NCBI GenBank assembly: GCA_937998875.1
Contig: CALLBO010000041.1
Coordinates: 1 to 64,000, forward strand
Source of the DNA: an uncultured Granulosicoccaceae bacterium
GTDB taxonomy: Bacteria; Pseudomonadota; Gammaproteobacteria; Granulosicoccales; Granulosicoccaceae
DNA length: 64,000 nt
Direction of reading: 5' to 3'
This document shows, piece by piece, positions 36,617 through 45,928 of the stretch. Positions within the stretch are counted from its first letter, which is position 1; the number at the start of each line of letters is the position of its first letter. The notes below the pieces were generated by a model. That model saw nothing but the letters and a program-made list of their open reading frames with translations, ran no database searches and was not told where the DNA came from. Made by a program: the position numbers and the translations under genes.

Positions 36617-37327
36617 CTATTTACGAATCTCGGTTGGTTTGCAAAAATTTGCTAAATTATCAGGGTGTTGAACTTCACTGAGCTTTACGGGTGGGCAAGG
36701 AATTATTTTAACTATCCCGGAAGTGGGCACGTGTTCTTGAGCAATTGGCTTTTTATGTGTCATAACGGGGTTATCATTGGTGTCCGTTCGAGCATTATTT
36801 TCTCGATACACATCGCCATCGCATACAGGATAATCGGTCACTGATAAAACATGTCCATTCAAAGCTTCTGAAAATCGTATTGCTGCGAATGCCCGTTTCT
36901 TTGTGTTGGCAGTATAGGCCTTAATTTTTGAGCCGAGCTTTCTGGCGTGCTGTGGATTCTCAAATGCTTTATCTACACAGTCGAGTCCTAATAACCAACT
37001 GTCCTTCACCGCCTCCAGCGCAGCCGCATCGTTAACGTTAACTGCTAATGTGCGCTGTATTGCCGCTGCCAGTTGTCGTAGGTTGCTCATCTGTTCGTCG
37101 GTTACTGCCAGGTTATAGATATATTCGTCTATATCATCGCGAACTCCGTTGTGGTCCGCGTCAGTAAACGTGTCTGTTCTATCGAGCCGGGGATATTGTC
37201 AGGTCGCTTCCAATGCAGCTATCACCTGTGAAAAACTAACCCCTGAGTCGATATCTTGAGCATAGGTTAATCCTAATACTCCAAACCAGACAGACACTAG
37301 AAACATACTCTTAACGAGACGCCTCAT
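36617..37327 (-). pseudogene. Secreted-protein gene interrupted by an in-frame TGA
   Basis: Reading the minus strand from an ATG at 37327 gives a signal peptide (hydrophobic run ending LTYAQ, codons 1-24), then codon 43 is TGA (37199-37201), after which the same frame goes on without shift to a stop at 36617. The segment after the stop holds D-A-D-H-N-G-V-R-D-D-I-D-E-Y-I, a calcium-type motif known from exported proteins, then a helical 150-residue part. An ATG at 37090 could start a shorter protein lacking the signal. A single base change would restore one 236-codon frame. It is either a recent pseudogene, a sequence error or a recoded stop; the family's role is unknown. Confidence 0.6.
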
Positions 37328-37817
37328 TCTATATGTTCCTCACTTCAACACTACAACGGGGATGACAGCAGTAAACGGATTGTTACCTTTGGGTTGTTCC
37401 TAATATCTTTTTGGATATCGGCAAGTATTTGAAATTCCTTATATTCAATCACCTGGCCTGGACTAGTGGCTTGTGTTTTTAGAAGCGTTATTCGTATATT
37501 CAGACAGGCAACAGATTCTGATTAGGTCGTTTGGGAGGGGCCGAGTTTAAGCTCGGGGGAGGGTTTTGTCGCACAGTGAGATTCGCTTTATCTTTAGCGA
37601 TCGCCTCCGTGGTGGGGATAAGCTTGCGAATCCACCAACGTGCGGCACGTCAGATACGTAATTACTCGCGTTATCTGTGACTAATTTTCTGCAACGATGT
37701 TGCCATGGTTGAGCAGTTTGGCGGATACGCTTGACCCTTATGCCCCTAAGAAAATACTGTATCAGCTATGTGGTGCGCTCCGACAAACGGCTTTGTGAGC
37801 TTCTCTGTTGCTTTGTC
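37328..37817. repeat. 490-bp intergenic region with a single REP-like unit
   Basis: GGTGGGGATAAGCTTGCGAATCCACC (37611-37636; written here in its parts GGTGGGGATAAG, CTTGCGAATCCACC) is a compact 26-base version of the REP unit found in the doublets. Near it are a GCGATCGC palindrome (37597-37604) and a small hairpin CCGAG-TTTAAG-CTCGG (37541-37556). No gene is seen. Confidence 0.5.
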
Positions 37818-38879
37818 TTAACCCGCGTTCTTATCGAGATACCACTGCACATTATCAACAATTTCGTCTACGACCGGGTTGGTCATTCGTTTGTGGTTGG
37901 CAAGTAATTGTACCAGCTTATCGACACGTTCAATGGCTGGAACACCGCGATCCAGTGCTTTGGCAGCAGATGATGGCTGCGATAGTCCTTTTGCTGCATT
38001 TGCGTATTTATCAAACGGGACAAGATCCTTCGGGTCTGCACCCAGCTCCTGGCACACAGTTGCTGTCCACTCATAGATCTCTCGTGATTTGTCGAGATCG
38101 GTATGCACAGCATCACGAATCGCGATCATGCCATCCTTGTGAACACAGCGGTAGTTGCCTGTCATGAGCATGCTCCACTTAGCCAGTGGTACATAAAGAG
38201 AGTCATGTACTTTTACTTTTACCGGTAGTTCTGTTTCTCCATCATCAGTCGGGAATCTTACAGCGATGATGTCTTCTTCAATGTCTCGCAGCATCTGTGT
38301 GTGCTCGTCAGACTCAAAGCGCGCGACTTTGAAATTGGTAGGCAGGCTGACGTGAAGTACGTTTTTGTCTTCTTCCGGTGGTCTGTATGCCTGTGGATCC
38401 GGGCTTGCGAGTGTTACCAGGCCGGGTTCAAAGTTGTCCCACACAGAGGCATCCGCGTAACAGGTCGTGACTTTTGAAGCATCCACCCCGGGCAGGCGCT
38501 TTATGTACGGTAGTGGCGGCATATTCATGATCGCCATACACGGCAAACGCGCGTCTGCGATCTTGTTCATCAACACTCTGACTTCCGGATTTCCGTATTG
38601 AGGTTCCTGCATGCCCAGGACGACAAGATCGTATTTTGATACGTCTACTTCGCCAGGTGTTGTGGCATCGATGCTGCCGGCAAGGTCAGCGGACTTTACA
38701 ACGACGGCTTCATCCCGGCCACGTACCGGAAACCGTACGACAGTGCCGGATGTGTTAATGAGTTCTGCGGTAGGTGCTGTGCAAACCAGTGTGGCGTTGT
38801 GGCCTGCCAGAGCAAGTTTGCAGCCCAGCAAAGATCCGTAGGACGCACCGAGTATTAGAGTGTTAATTGATTTTGACAT
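37818..38879 (-). CDS. Ketopantoate reductase-like (PanE/ApbA fold) protein
   Basis: The 353-residue protein starts with a Rossmann-type L-I-L-G-A-S-Y-G-S-L-L-G (the classic third Gly position is altered) followed by the E-P-Q-Y-G loop near residue 112, in the place of the PanE substrate/cofactor loop. The C-terminal half is helical with K-V-H-D-S-L-Y-V-P-L-A-K-W and a late S-S-A-A-K-A-L-D-R-G pattern, which resembles the PanE dimer domain with S-S-M-x-x-D. It is longer than true PanE (about 300), and I see no panB or panC nearby, so an oxidoreductase of unknown substrate is the safer call. Confidence 0.6.
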   Translation of the reverse strand: MSKSINTLILGASYGSLLGCKLALAGHNATLVCTAPTAELINTSGTVVRFPVRGRDEAVVVKSADLAGSIDATTPGEVDVSKYDLVVLGMQEPQYGNPEVRVLMNKIADARLPCMAIMNMPPLPYIKRLPGVDASKVTTCYADASVWDNFEPGLVTLASPDPQAYRPPEEDKNVLHVSLPTNFKVARFESDEHTQMLRDIEEDIIAVRFPTDDGETELPVKVKVHDSLYVPLAKWSMLMTGNYRCVHKDGMIAIRDAVHTDLDKSREIYEWTATVCQELGADPKDLVPFDKYANAAKGLSQPSSAAKALDRGVPAIERVDKLVQLLANHKRMTNPVVDEIVDNVQWYLDKNAG

Positions 38880-39056
38880 AGGTTTGGGTCTTCAAAGTTC
38901 CTGCCTTGCGTCTGTGCAATGCATATCAGCGGTTCATGCAGAGAGACGGCGAGCATCAGTTCTTGGATAACACGCATTTTAGACACTGGGTTAGATAATT
39001 TCACAATAAAAAATTCACAATGTGAATTATACAAATACTCTTTATTGGTGTCCTAT

Positions 39057-40715
39057 CTAAGCCGCACCGCGTATCTTTGATGTGGAATTCGCCCGGTTTT
39101 CCAGTGCACTCGAGTAGGCTGCAATCATTTGCTTTGCTCGCAGGTGCCAGTCATAACGATCGCAGGCAACTTCGCGCAGACGCGGGCGTATTTCTTTGAA
39201 AGATGGACTTGCTAACAAACTGTGTAGATTTTCGGCCATTGTTTTTATACGCGCTTCATTGTCCATGGGGATACGCATCAGTGACAGCAGCTCTTCCGGG
39301 ATGACGTCAGCGAGTTCATCTATACCGTCGGTGAATCCGCTGAAATAGCTGACCATTGGCAATACGCCGTTAGATAGCGATTCCATCAATACAAGCGGAT
39401 AAGCTTCCGGAACAACCGATGGGAACACAGCGAGATCAACAATCGGGAACAGATACTTAAGCTGATCGTGATTTAATCTGCCGACAAAATGTACGTTGTT
39501 CTTTAAACGATCAGAACATTCCAGCAGTTCGTCTGCGTGATGCTCCAGATAGTATTCAACATCTTCCCAGGCGCCGGTGTTATCACTGAAGTCCAGATCG
39601 AAGCCCTGGCTTGCCATTTTCTTGAGCATTGGCAGGTTTCGAGTCGTGAGCAGATGAACCAGTCCTTCCAATGCTTCTCTGTAAGCACCTGCGCCAACAA
39701 TAACTAGCTGCAAGTCAGGTTGTTTTCTGAGCGCGCTGCACATTGCACACAAGAGACCTTGCAGTCCTTTTCCGGCGGTAAGTGCGCCTACGAAGAGTAA
39801 TACCGGAGCGTTCAGATCAAGCTTTTTAAGCTTTGCAGAAATGTCGTCGTCGGAGAGTTTTTGTACGTAGCTATTGCGAAATTGTGTAACTGCATCAATC
39901 TCACCGGCATCAAGCTTTTGCTCCAGTTCGCGCGTAAGTGCTGCAGTTTTGCCACCGCCGAGTTCCAGTGATGTAAGTGTGTCCAGGGAGGCCTGGCGCT
40001 GATCTTCGGGGCAGCTGGTAAATAGCGCTGTGTCGACACCAACCCCTACGATCTGTGATTTGCTGTGTATTTCGTTTTCAAGTTCCGGATACAGGTTAAC
40101 GATTCGCTGTTTAACCTCATTGTTGCCAATTATTAGTCCGTCAGTCAGTTTTATAGAGTCGCGTACTTTGTTGAAGTAGCGTTCGTCCGTTTTGACTGTG
40201 TATTCAATCGCGCTGCCATGCGGATAGATGATATAGGGTGTATTTGTCTCTTCGCATACTTTCTCGGCCACCTGCGGCTGGTACGTGACATGATTGCAGT
40301 GCAGAATGTCGAGCTCGTATGATGTCAGTATCGCTTTTAAAGCCGTGGCAGAAACCTGGTGATATTCATTCAGCTCTTCGTCTGTAAGATTGGTAAATGA
40401 CTTAACAACACCATCGCGCTGCTTGTCTGTCACATATACCGGTAACACACTCGCATTTGGCATTTCGTGCAGGTAGCAAAGTGGCCGGGCTGCGCTACCC
40501 GAGTCCGCCGGGGTATTCGCAAAAACAGTTTCAGCTGTCCCGTCAGTATCGTATCGATAAGCAATGTCTATAAAGCCCAGTGATTCCGCTTCCGGCTCAC
40601 GACAGATCAGATGAACTTCTGAACCCTCTGCCAGTAATGCCTTAGCGAGATAACGGGTGTATTCGTTACTGCCCGAGCCGCCGAGATTGTAGCCGTGGAA
40701 TAGACCGATTCTCAT
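39057..40715 (-). CDS. Glycosyltransferase, GT4 family
   Basis: The 552-residue enzyme has the GT-B fold: N-terminal F-H-G-Y-N-L-G-G-S-G-S-N-E-Y (about 6-19) that normally accepts the acceptor, and a C-terminal sugar-nucleotide domain with L-F-V-G-A-L-T-A-G-K-G-L-Q and the E-x7-E motif in P-E-A-Y-P-L-V-L-M-E-S, where the first Glu contacts the donor sugar. A 60-residue insertion with D-A-G-E-I and D-D-I-S lies between. Related enzymes build glycans or glycolipids; donor and acceptor are unknown. A neighbouring divergent glmM makes UDP-GlcNAc precursor but this may be chance. Confidence 0.85.
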   Translation of the reverse strand: MRIGLFHGYNLGGSGSNEYTRYLAKALLAEGSEVHLICREPEAESLGFIDIAYRYDTDGTAETVFANTPADSGSAARPLCYLHEMPNASVLPVYVTDKQRDGVVKSFTNLTDEELNEYHQVSATALKAILTSYELDILHCNHVTYQPQVAEKVCEETNTPYIIYPHGSAIEYTVKTDERYFNKVRDSIKLTDGLIIGNNEVKQRIVNLYPELENEIHSKSQIVGVGVDTALFTSCPEDQRQASLDTLTSLELGGGKTAALTRELEQKLDAGEIDAVTQFRNSYVQKLSDDDISAKLKKLDLNAPVLLFVGALTAGKGLQGLLCAMCSALRKQPDLQLVIVGAGAYREALEGLVHLLTTRNLPMLKKMASQGFDLDFSDNTGAWEDVEYYLEHHADELLECSDRLKNNVHFVGRLNHDQLKYLFPIVDLAVFPSVVPEAYPLVLMESLSNGVLPMVSYFSGFTDGIDELADVIPEELLSLMRIPMDNEARIKTMAENLHSLLASPSFKEIRPRLREVACDRYDWHLRAKQMIAAYSSALENRANSTSKIRGAA

Positions 40716-41051
40716 GATTATGGATCTGCTGTTGTCAAAAGGAAGATGCAGGATAAAAGCCGGGTGTTAGCCGAAACGCAGATCTTTGTGTCTCCAAGTT
40801 GTGTGCCACAGATTGGACGGGGTTCGCATTCCGGGAACAACGCTTTGGAAATCGGCTGGATCACAGTGCGTGTCGGTTTAAACCTTGCAATTACTCACGC
40901 TTGAGAAGTCAGGCTGAACAGTAACTAACCGTAATGAGAAGAGCAACAGGAAAGCGGGCGATCGTATCGCTTATGAAGCGAGCAGAAGTTTGAAATCTAT
41001 GCAAATTTTCAAGTGCAGTAATACAACGCAGATAGAAGTAGGAAGTTTAGT
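40716..41051. other. Divergent intergenic region, no distinct signal
   Basis: 336 bp between the glycosyltransferase and glmM. It must hold promoters for both genes, but I cannot mark one with confidence and see no RNA gene. Confidence 0.4.
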
Positions 41052-42410
41052 ATGAGTGAGATCATGAAGCGCAAGTACTTCGGTACAGATGGCATTCGGG
41101 GTACCGCTAACAAAGGCTCCATGACTCCAGAGATCTCTCTGAGACTGGGAATGGCTGCAGGCAGGTATTTTAAATCTTCCAGCGCGCGAAGACATACTGT
41201 AGTGATTGGCAAAGATACCCGGCTGTCAGGCTATACGATTGAACCGGCACTTGTGGCGGGCTTTACATCGGTGGGTATGGACGTGACGTTGTTCGGCACC
41301 ATACCTACACCCGGCGTTGCCATGATGACCAGATCGCTACGCGCTGATCTGGGCGTGATGATATCAGCGTCGCACAACAAATTTGAAGATAACGGAATTA
41401 AACTGTTTGGCCCGGATGGCTACAAGCTGTCAGACGAAATTGAACTGGAAATCGAAGCACTTATGGATGAGCCGCTGGATCATAATCTCGCCTCACCGGA
41501 TGTGCTTGGTCGAACGCACCGGATGGATGAAGCCTCCTCGCGTTATATCGAGATTGTTAAAGCCACATTCCCGCGTCGATTGCGACTGACGGGACTGCGC
41601 ATTGTAGTTGATTGTGCGAACGGGGCTGCCTACAACGTTGCACCGACAGCACTCTATGAGTTGGGTGCAGAGGTTATTCCGCTGGGCGTAGACCCCAATG
41701 GTTTTAATATTAATGAAGAAGTGGGCTCGACCGATACCAGAGCGTTGAAAGATGCTGTAAAGAAGTATCGGGCAGATATAGGCATCGCACTCGACGGTGA
41801 TGCTGACCGCTGTATCATTGTGGATGAGAAATCCAATGAGATAGACGGGGATCAGCTGATTGCCCTGATTGCGCAGCAGTGGAAAAAGGCTGGCAAACTC
41901 TCAAAACCCGGGGTTGTAACCACAGTAATGTCCAACCTTGGCCTTGAGCAATATCTGGGTGATTTGGGTCTTACCATGGAACGTACCCAGGTGGGAGACC
42001 GATATGTCGTAGAAAAGATGCGCGCTGATGGATACAACCTTGGTGGTGAACAATCCGGCCATGTTGTGCTCTCAGATTTCTCTACAACTGGTGACGGCAT
42101 GATTGCCGCACTTCAAATTCTGGCAGCGCTGGTGCAGTCAGATAAACCATTCTCTGAACTTGCCAATGTCTTTACACCTGCGCCACAGAAACTAATCAAC
42201 GTTCGTTTTGGTGAGAACGATCCACTGGAAGATAAGAGCGTTAATGCGTTGATTAAGAAGGTCGACAAGAATCTTGGCAAGTCGGGTCGGCTGCTGATAC
42301 GCAAGTCTGGTACTGAGCGATTGGTGCGAGTGATGGCTGAAGCACAAGACAAAGACAACACGATTGCTGCTGCCGAAGAAATTGCCGAGGCGATTCGCAA
42401 GGCGAGTTAG
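41052..42410 (+). CDS. glmM: Phosphoglucosamine mutase
   Basis: The 452-residue cytosolic enzyme interconverts glucosamine-6- and -1-phosphate for cell-wall and LPS synthesis. It starts [11 protein letters not shown]; the phosphorylated serine is S107 in M-I-S-A-S-H-N (second Ser), the metal loop is D-G-D-A-D-R (about 242-247), the sugar loop G-G-E-Q-S-G-H and the phosphate loop R-K-S-G-T-E-R. All are intact. In many Gammaproteobacteria glmM follows folP and ftsH; here neither is present. Two starts are possible, 41052 and 41064. Confidence 0.95.
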   Translation: MSEIMKRKYFGTDGIRGTANKGSMTPEISLRLGMAAGRYFKSSSARRHTVVIGKDTRLSGYTIEPALVAGFTSVGMDVTLFGTIPTPGVAMMTRSLRADLGVMISASHNKFEDNGIKLFGPDGYKLSDEIELEIEALMDEPLDHNLASPDVLGRTHRMDEASSRYIEIVKATFPRRLRLTGLRIVVDCANGAAYNVAPTALYELGAEVIPLGVDPNGFNINEEVGSTDTRALKDAVKKYRADIGIALDGDADRCIIVDEKSNEIDGDQLIALIAQQWKKAGKLSKPGVVTTVMSNLGLEQYLGDLGLTMERTQVGDRYVVEKMRADGYNLGGEQSGHVVLSDFSTTGDGMIAALQILAALVQSDKPFSELANVFTPAPQKLINVRFGENDPLEDKSVNALIKKVDKNLGKSGRLLIRKSGTERLVRVMAEAQDKDNTIAAAEEIAEAIRKAS

Positions 42411-42834
42411 ATTTACTTATCCGTTAGTCTGCGTGGCAGAACCTCTGCCACTGCGAAAGCGGGCTCCCGACTCCGGAAAGTTCTTCAACACCACGAATTG
42501 AGCTATGTCCGGAAACCCTATCTCAAGCAAAGTATCCCAATCTCCTGAGATATGAACGGCCCGTGATTCCGTTGCGCGTCCGCTATCGCGGTTCTATGGC
42601 AAGCCCGTGCATCTCTGTTGATTAAATACGTTGACAGAGACATCTACCCTGACGAATACTTTACCCGGGGAAAGAATAATAAGGGCAGATGTTGAAAAGT
42701 GCCGTCGCGGTGTGTATCACCCAAAGCTCGCAGGGTAGGTAGTGGAATGACGGTGTATTCACAACCGTGATTGATCGGATGGCAGCAGCGCCGCATGTGC
42801 GCGCAACTTTCTCTCAAAACACAGGGCCGCGCTC
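42411..42834 (+). promoter_or_regulatory. Intergenic region with glmM hairpin and candidate dctQMP promoter
   Basis: GTGGCAGA-ACC-TCTGCCAC (42433-42451) is a perfect 8-bp hairpin 22 bases after the glmM stop, but without a T run. TTGACA at 42631 and AATACT at 42655 (spacer 18) is a plausible promoter for the TRAP operon. No gene is visible in the 424 bp. Confidence 0.4.
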
Positions 42835-43401
42835 ATGAAGCTGATGCGCGGTTACATTGCCGTTGTTGACAAGTTCAATGGCGGCATCGGTCGCGTGATG
42901 ACCTACGGCATCTTTGCGATGATGGGTATCCTGCTCTGGTCAATCATCAGCAAATTCGGAGACCAGCCATCGCTGTGGACCCTGGAAGCGGCGCAGTTTG
43001 CCATGGTTGCCTACTTTATTTTAGGTGGCCCCTATGCGTTGCAGATGGGCTCACACGTTAGAATGGATCTGTTCTACGACAACTGGTCCCTTAGAAGAAA
43101 AGCAATCACAGACGCAATCACGGTAGTTTGTTTGCTGGTGTACCTGCTCGTGCTGCTGTGGGGTGCAATCGGGTCTACCGCCTACTCACTTGGATATTTT
43201 GGTTCTGACGCGGTTGGATATCTTATCGGACTGATCAGCGGTACTGAAGAGCCCGGAACACTGGAACGTAGCAGAACTATCTGGCGGCCATATATGTGGC
43301 CGATCAAGGTGGTGCTATGCATCGGTATTGTGATGATGTTGATGCAGGCGTTGTCAGAGCTTTTTAAAGATGTTTTACGTATTCGTGGTGAGGAGATCTG
43401 A
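42835..43401 (+). CDS. dctQ: TRAP transporter small membrane subunit (DctQ)
   Basis: The 188-residue protein has four hydrophobic segments. The A-A-Q-F-A-M-V-A-Y-F-I-L-G-G-P-Y-A-L segment and G-S-H-V-R-M-D-L-F-Y fit the DctQ signature (G-x-H-I-R-V-D) exactly. It joins DctM to import an organic acid with sodium. Its stop lies two bases before the start of dctM, which is preceded by GAGGAG inside this gene. Confidence 0.88.
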   Translation: MKLMRGYIAVVDKFNGGIGRVMTYGIFAMMGILLWSIISKFGDQPSLWTLEAAQFAMVAYFILGGPYALQMGSHVRMDLFYDNWSLRRKAITDAITVVCLLVYLLVLLWGAIGSTAYSLGYFGSDAVGYLIGLISGTEEPGTLERSRTIWRPYMWPIKVVLCIGIVMMLMQALSELFKDVLRIRGEEI

Positions 43402-43403
43402 CC

Positions 43404-44729
43404 ATGAGTTACGAGATGATTGCTCTGCTGATGTTTGCGTCGATGATGGTGTTGTTGTTCTCCGGGCAAAGAGTTTTTGGTGCCATTGGCTTTGTGGCTG
43501 TTATTGCAGCGTTGCTGTTGTGGGGGGAGCGGGGCGGATTTGATATTGCCTTTGCGCAGACCATAAAAGTGATGCGCTGGTACCCGCTGCTCACGGTACC
43601 CATGTTTGTGTTCATGGGATACATTCTGTCTGAGAGTGGAATTGCCAATGATCTCTATCGCATGTTCCATGTTTGGATGGGCGGTATTAGCGGTGGGTTG
43701 GCAATTGGTACCATCGGGCTAATGGTGTTGATATCTGCGATGAATGGTTTGTCTGTGGCAGGTGTGGCAATCGGTGCCACCATAGCATTGCCGGAGTTAT
43801 TGCGAAGGGGGTATGACAAACGCATGGTTACCGGGGTCGTGCAGGCGGGGAGTTCGCTCGGCATTCTCGTGCCGCCTTCGGTGGTGCTGGTGCTCTATGC
43901 GATGATCGCACGCCAACCCGTGGGACAACTATGGCTGGCAGGTGTGGTTCCCGGTTTAATGATGGCAACCATGTTCGTTATCTATATAGCCATTCGATGC
44001 AAAATCAATCCAGCACTCGGCCCGATATTGTCAGAACAAGAACGGGATATTCCTGTTGCTGAAAAATACCGGATGCTATGGGCAGGCATACTGCCGCTGC
44101 TAATTTTCTTCGCGATGATGGTGCCGTTTGTTAAGGGTTGGACCTCTTTGGTTGAAAGTTCTGCAATAGGGGCAATAGCGGCTTTTTTTGCTGCGGTGGC
44201 CAAGGGCCGCATGACCTGGCGGGTGTTCGATACTTCGCTTAAGAATACACTGGGAATTACCTGCATGTTTATGTGGATTATTCTGGCAGCACTTGCTTTT
44301 GGGGCGGTGTTCGATGGTCTTGGGGCAGTAAAGGCTATTGAAAGCCTGTTCACTGAAAAACTCGGGTTGTCGCCGTGGATGATTCTTATTTTGATGCAGC
44401 TTAGTTTTATTGCGATGGGGACTTTTCTTGATGACACGGCAATGCTTGTTATCGTTGCACCATTATATATTCCGCTGGTCGGGTCACTTGGCTTTGATCT
44501 GATCTGGTACGGTGTTTTGTATACTATCACTACACAAGTGGCGTATATGACACCTCCGTTTGGTTACAACCTCTTTTTAATGCGTGCGATGTCGCCACCG
44601 GAAATTACCTTGTCCGATATCTACCGATCAATTATTCCATTTGTTCTGGTAATGATATTAGCACTGACTTTAGTCATAGTGTTCCCACAGATTGCACTAT
44701 GGCTGCCGGAAACCGTCTACGGTAACTAA
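43404..44729 (+). CDS. dctM: TRAP transporter large permease subunit (DctM)
   Basis: The 441-residue protein has about 12 helices with the DctM motifs V-P-M-F-V-F-M-G-Y-I-L, the helix-turn A-G-S-S-L-G-I-L-V-P-P-S (about residues 151-162) and, late, M-G-T-F-L-D-D-T-A-M and T-P-P-F-G-Y-N-L-F. These form the transport path and the sodium sites of the family. It is followed after 24 bases by the binding-protein gene. Confidence 0.93.
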   Translation: MSYEMIALLMFASMMVLLFSGQRVFGAIGFVAVIAALLLWGERGGFDIAFAQTIKVMRWYPLLTVPMFVFMGYILSESGIANDLYRMFHVWMGGISGGLAIGTIGLMVLISAMNGLSVAGVAIGATIALPELLRRGYDKRMVTGVVQAGSSLGILVPPSVVLVLYAMIARQPVGQLWLAGVVPGLMMATMFVIYIAIRCKINPALGPILSEQERDIPVAEKYRMLWAGILPLLIFFAMMVPFVKGWTSLVESSAIGAIAAFFAAVAKGRMTWRVFDTSLKNTLGITCMFMWIILAALAFGAVFDGLGAVKAIESLFTEKLGLSPWMILILMQLSFIAMGTFLDDTAMLVIVAPLYIPLVGSLGFDLIWYGVLYTITTQVAYMTPPFGYNLFLMRAMSPPEITLSDIYRSIIPFVLVMILALTLVIVFPQIALWLPETVYGN

Positions 44730-44753
44730 AGACGGGATCAGTCAACTGAGGAA

Positions 44754-45797
44754 ATGAAAATGACTGACAGACGATCGTTTTTAAAGAAGGCCGCAGTAGC
44801 AGTTCCTGCCGCAACAGTAATGGGTGCACCTGCAATAGCGCAGTCAAAAATTAAGTGGCGATTGCAGACTTACGCAGGGACTGCACTGGCAGAGCATGTG
44901 GTAAAGCCCGCTATCGACAAGTTCAACAAGATCGCCGGCGACGAGATGGAAATTGAGTTGTTTTTTGCCGATCAGCTGGTACCGACCGGAGAGCTTTTTC
45001 AGGCATTGCAGCGCGGCACCATTGACGCTGTGCAATCAGATGATGATTCGATGGCATCACCTACAGAAGTAACGGTGTTTGGTGGTTACTTTCCGTTCGG
45101 TAGTCGCTATTCACTTGATGTACCGGTGCTTTTTAATCAATACGGTTTGAATGAAATCTGGGATGAGGAATACAGCAAGGTAGGGGTGAAGCATATTTCT
45201 GCTGGCGCATGGGATCCGTGCCATTTTGCTACCAAAGATCCGATCAACTCTCTTGCAGATCTCAAGGGCAAGAAAGTATTTACATTCCCGACTGCAGGCA
45301 GATTTCTTTCGCAGTTTGGTGTCGTGCCGGTGACGCTTCCGTGGGAAGATATCGAAGTCGCGGTACAAACTGGAGAACTCGATGGGATCGCCTGGTCTGG
45401 CATCACTGAAGACTATACCGTCGGATGGGCTGATGTAACTAACTACTTTCTGACCAATAATATCTCCGGTGCCTGGATTGGTCACTTCTTTGCCAATATG
45501 GAAAGATGGGAAGAGCTTCCCGAACACCTTAAAGAGTTGCTTACCGTGTGTATGGAGCAGAGTCACTACTATCGCCAGTGGTGGTACTGGGGTGGTGAGT
45601 CAGACCTTCGCGTTAATGGCACCAAGATGGAACTCACCACCATCCCTGATGAAGAATGGGCTCAGGTGGAAACTGCAGCGGTCAAGTTCTGGGATGAGAT
45701 AGCAGCAGAATCGGAGACTAAAGCCAAGGTGGTGGATATATTCCGCAAATATAACGATGACATGCAGAAGGCAGGTCGGCCTTATCGCTATGGTTAG
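44754..45797 (+). CDS. dctP: TRAP transporter substrate-binding protein (DctP), Tat-exported
   Basis: The 347-residue protein starts with a Tat signal (D-R-R-S-F-L-K-K, hydrophobic run, A-I-A-Q-S; cleavage near 31). The mature part has the DctP fold with Q-L-V-P-T-G-E-L-F-Q-A-L near residue 80 and P-T-A-G-R-F-L-S-Q-F-G-V-V-P-V-T-L-P-W, where the conserved Arg salt-bridges the carboxylate of the ligand; D-G-I-A-W-S-G-I-T follows. These features resemble the binding proteins for 2-oxo acids and similar carboxylates. Its position beside the protocatechuate genes suggests an aromatic or aliphatic carboxylate, by inference only. A pair of hairpins ends the operon. Confidence 0.88.
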   Translation: MKMTDRRSFLKKAAVAVPAATVMGAPAIAQSKIKWRLQTYAGTALAEHVVKPAIDKFNKIAGDEMEIELFFADQLVPTGELFQALQRGTIDAVQSDDDSMASPTEVTVFGGYFPFGSRYSLDVPVLFNQYGLNEIWDEEYSKVGVKHISAGAWDPCHFATKDPINSLADLKGKKVFTFPTAGRFLSQFGVVPVTLPWEDIEVAVQTGELDGIAWSGITEDYTVGWADVTNYFLTNNISGAWIGHFFANMERWEELPEHLKELLTVCMEQSHYYRQWWYWGGESDLRVNGTKMELTTIPDEEWAQVETAAVKFWDEIAAESETKAKVVDIFRKYNDDMQKAGRPYRYG

Positions 45798-45836
45798 TTG
45801 ATTGTGTAAACTGTTTTAACAGACCACAATCTTCCC

Positions 45837-45890
45837 GGCGCTCAGGCGCCAACCCTCCCGCTCGCGGCCGCAAGCGGGAGTGTAACTTTT
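45837..45890 (+). terminator. Terminator pair after dctP
   Basis: GGCGC-TCAG-GCGCC (45837-45850) is followed by CTCCCGCT and AGCGGGAG (45855-45880, 8-bp stem, GC-rich 10-base loop) and then a short T run (TAACTTTT). Together they probably stop the TRAP transcript before the P450 genes. Confidence 0.6.
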
Positions 45891-45928
45891 GGTCGACTAC
45901 AGGCTTTCAATAACAATCAGGTACCGTT

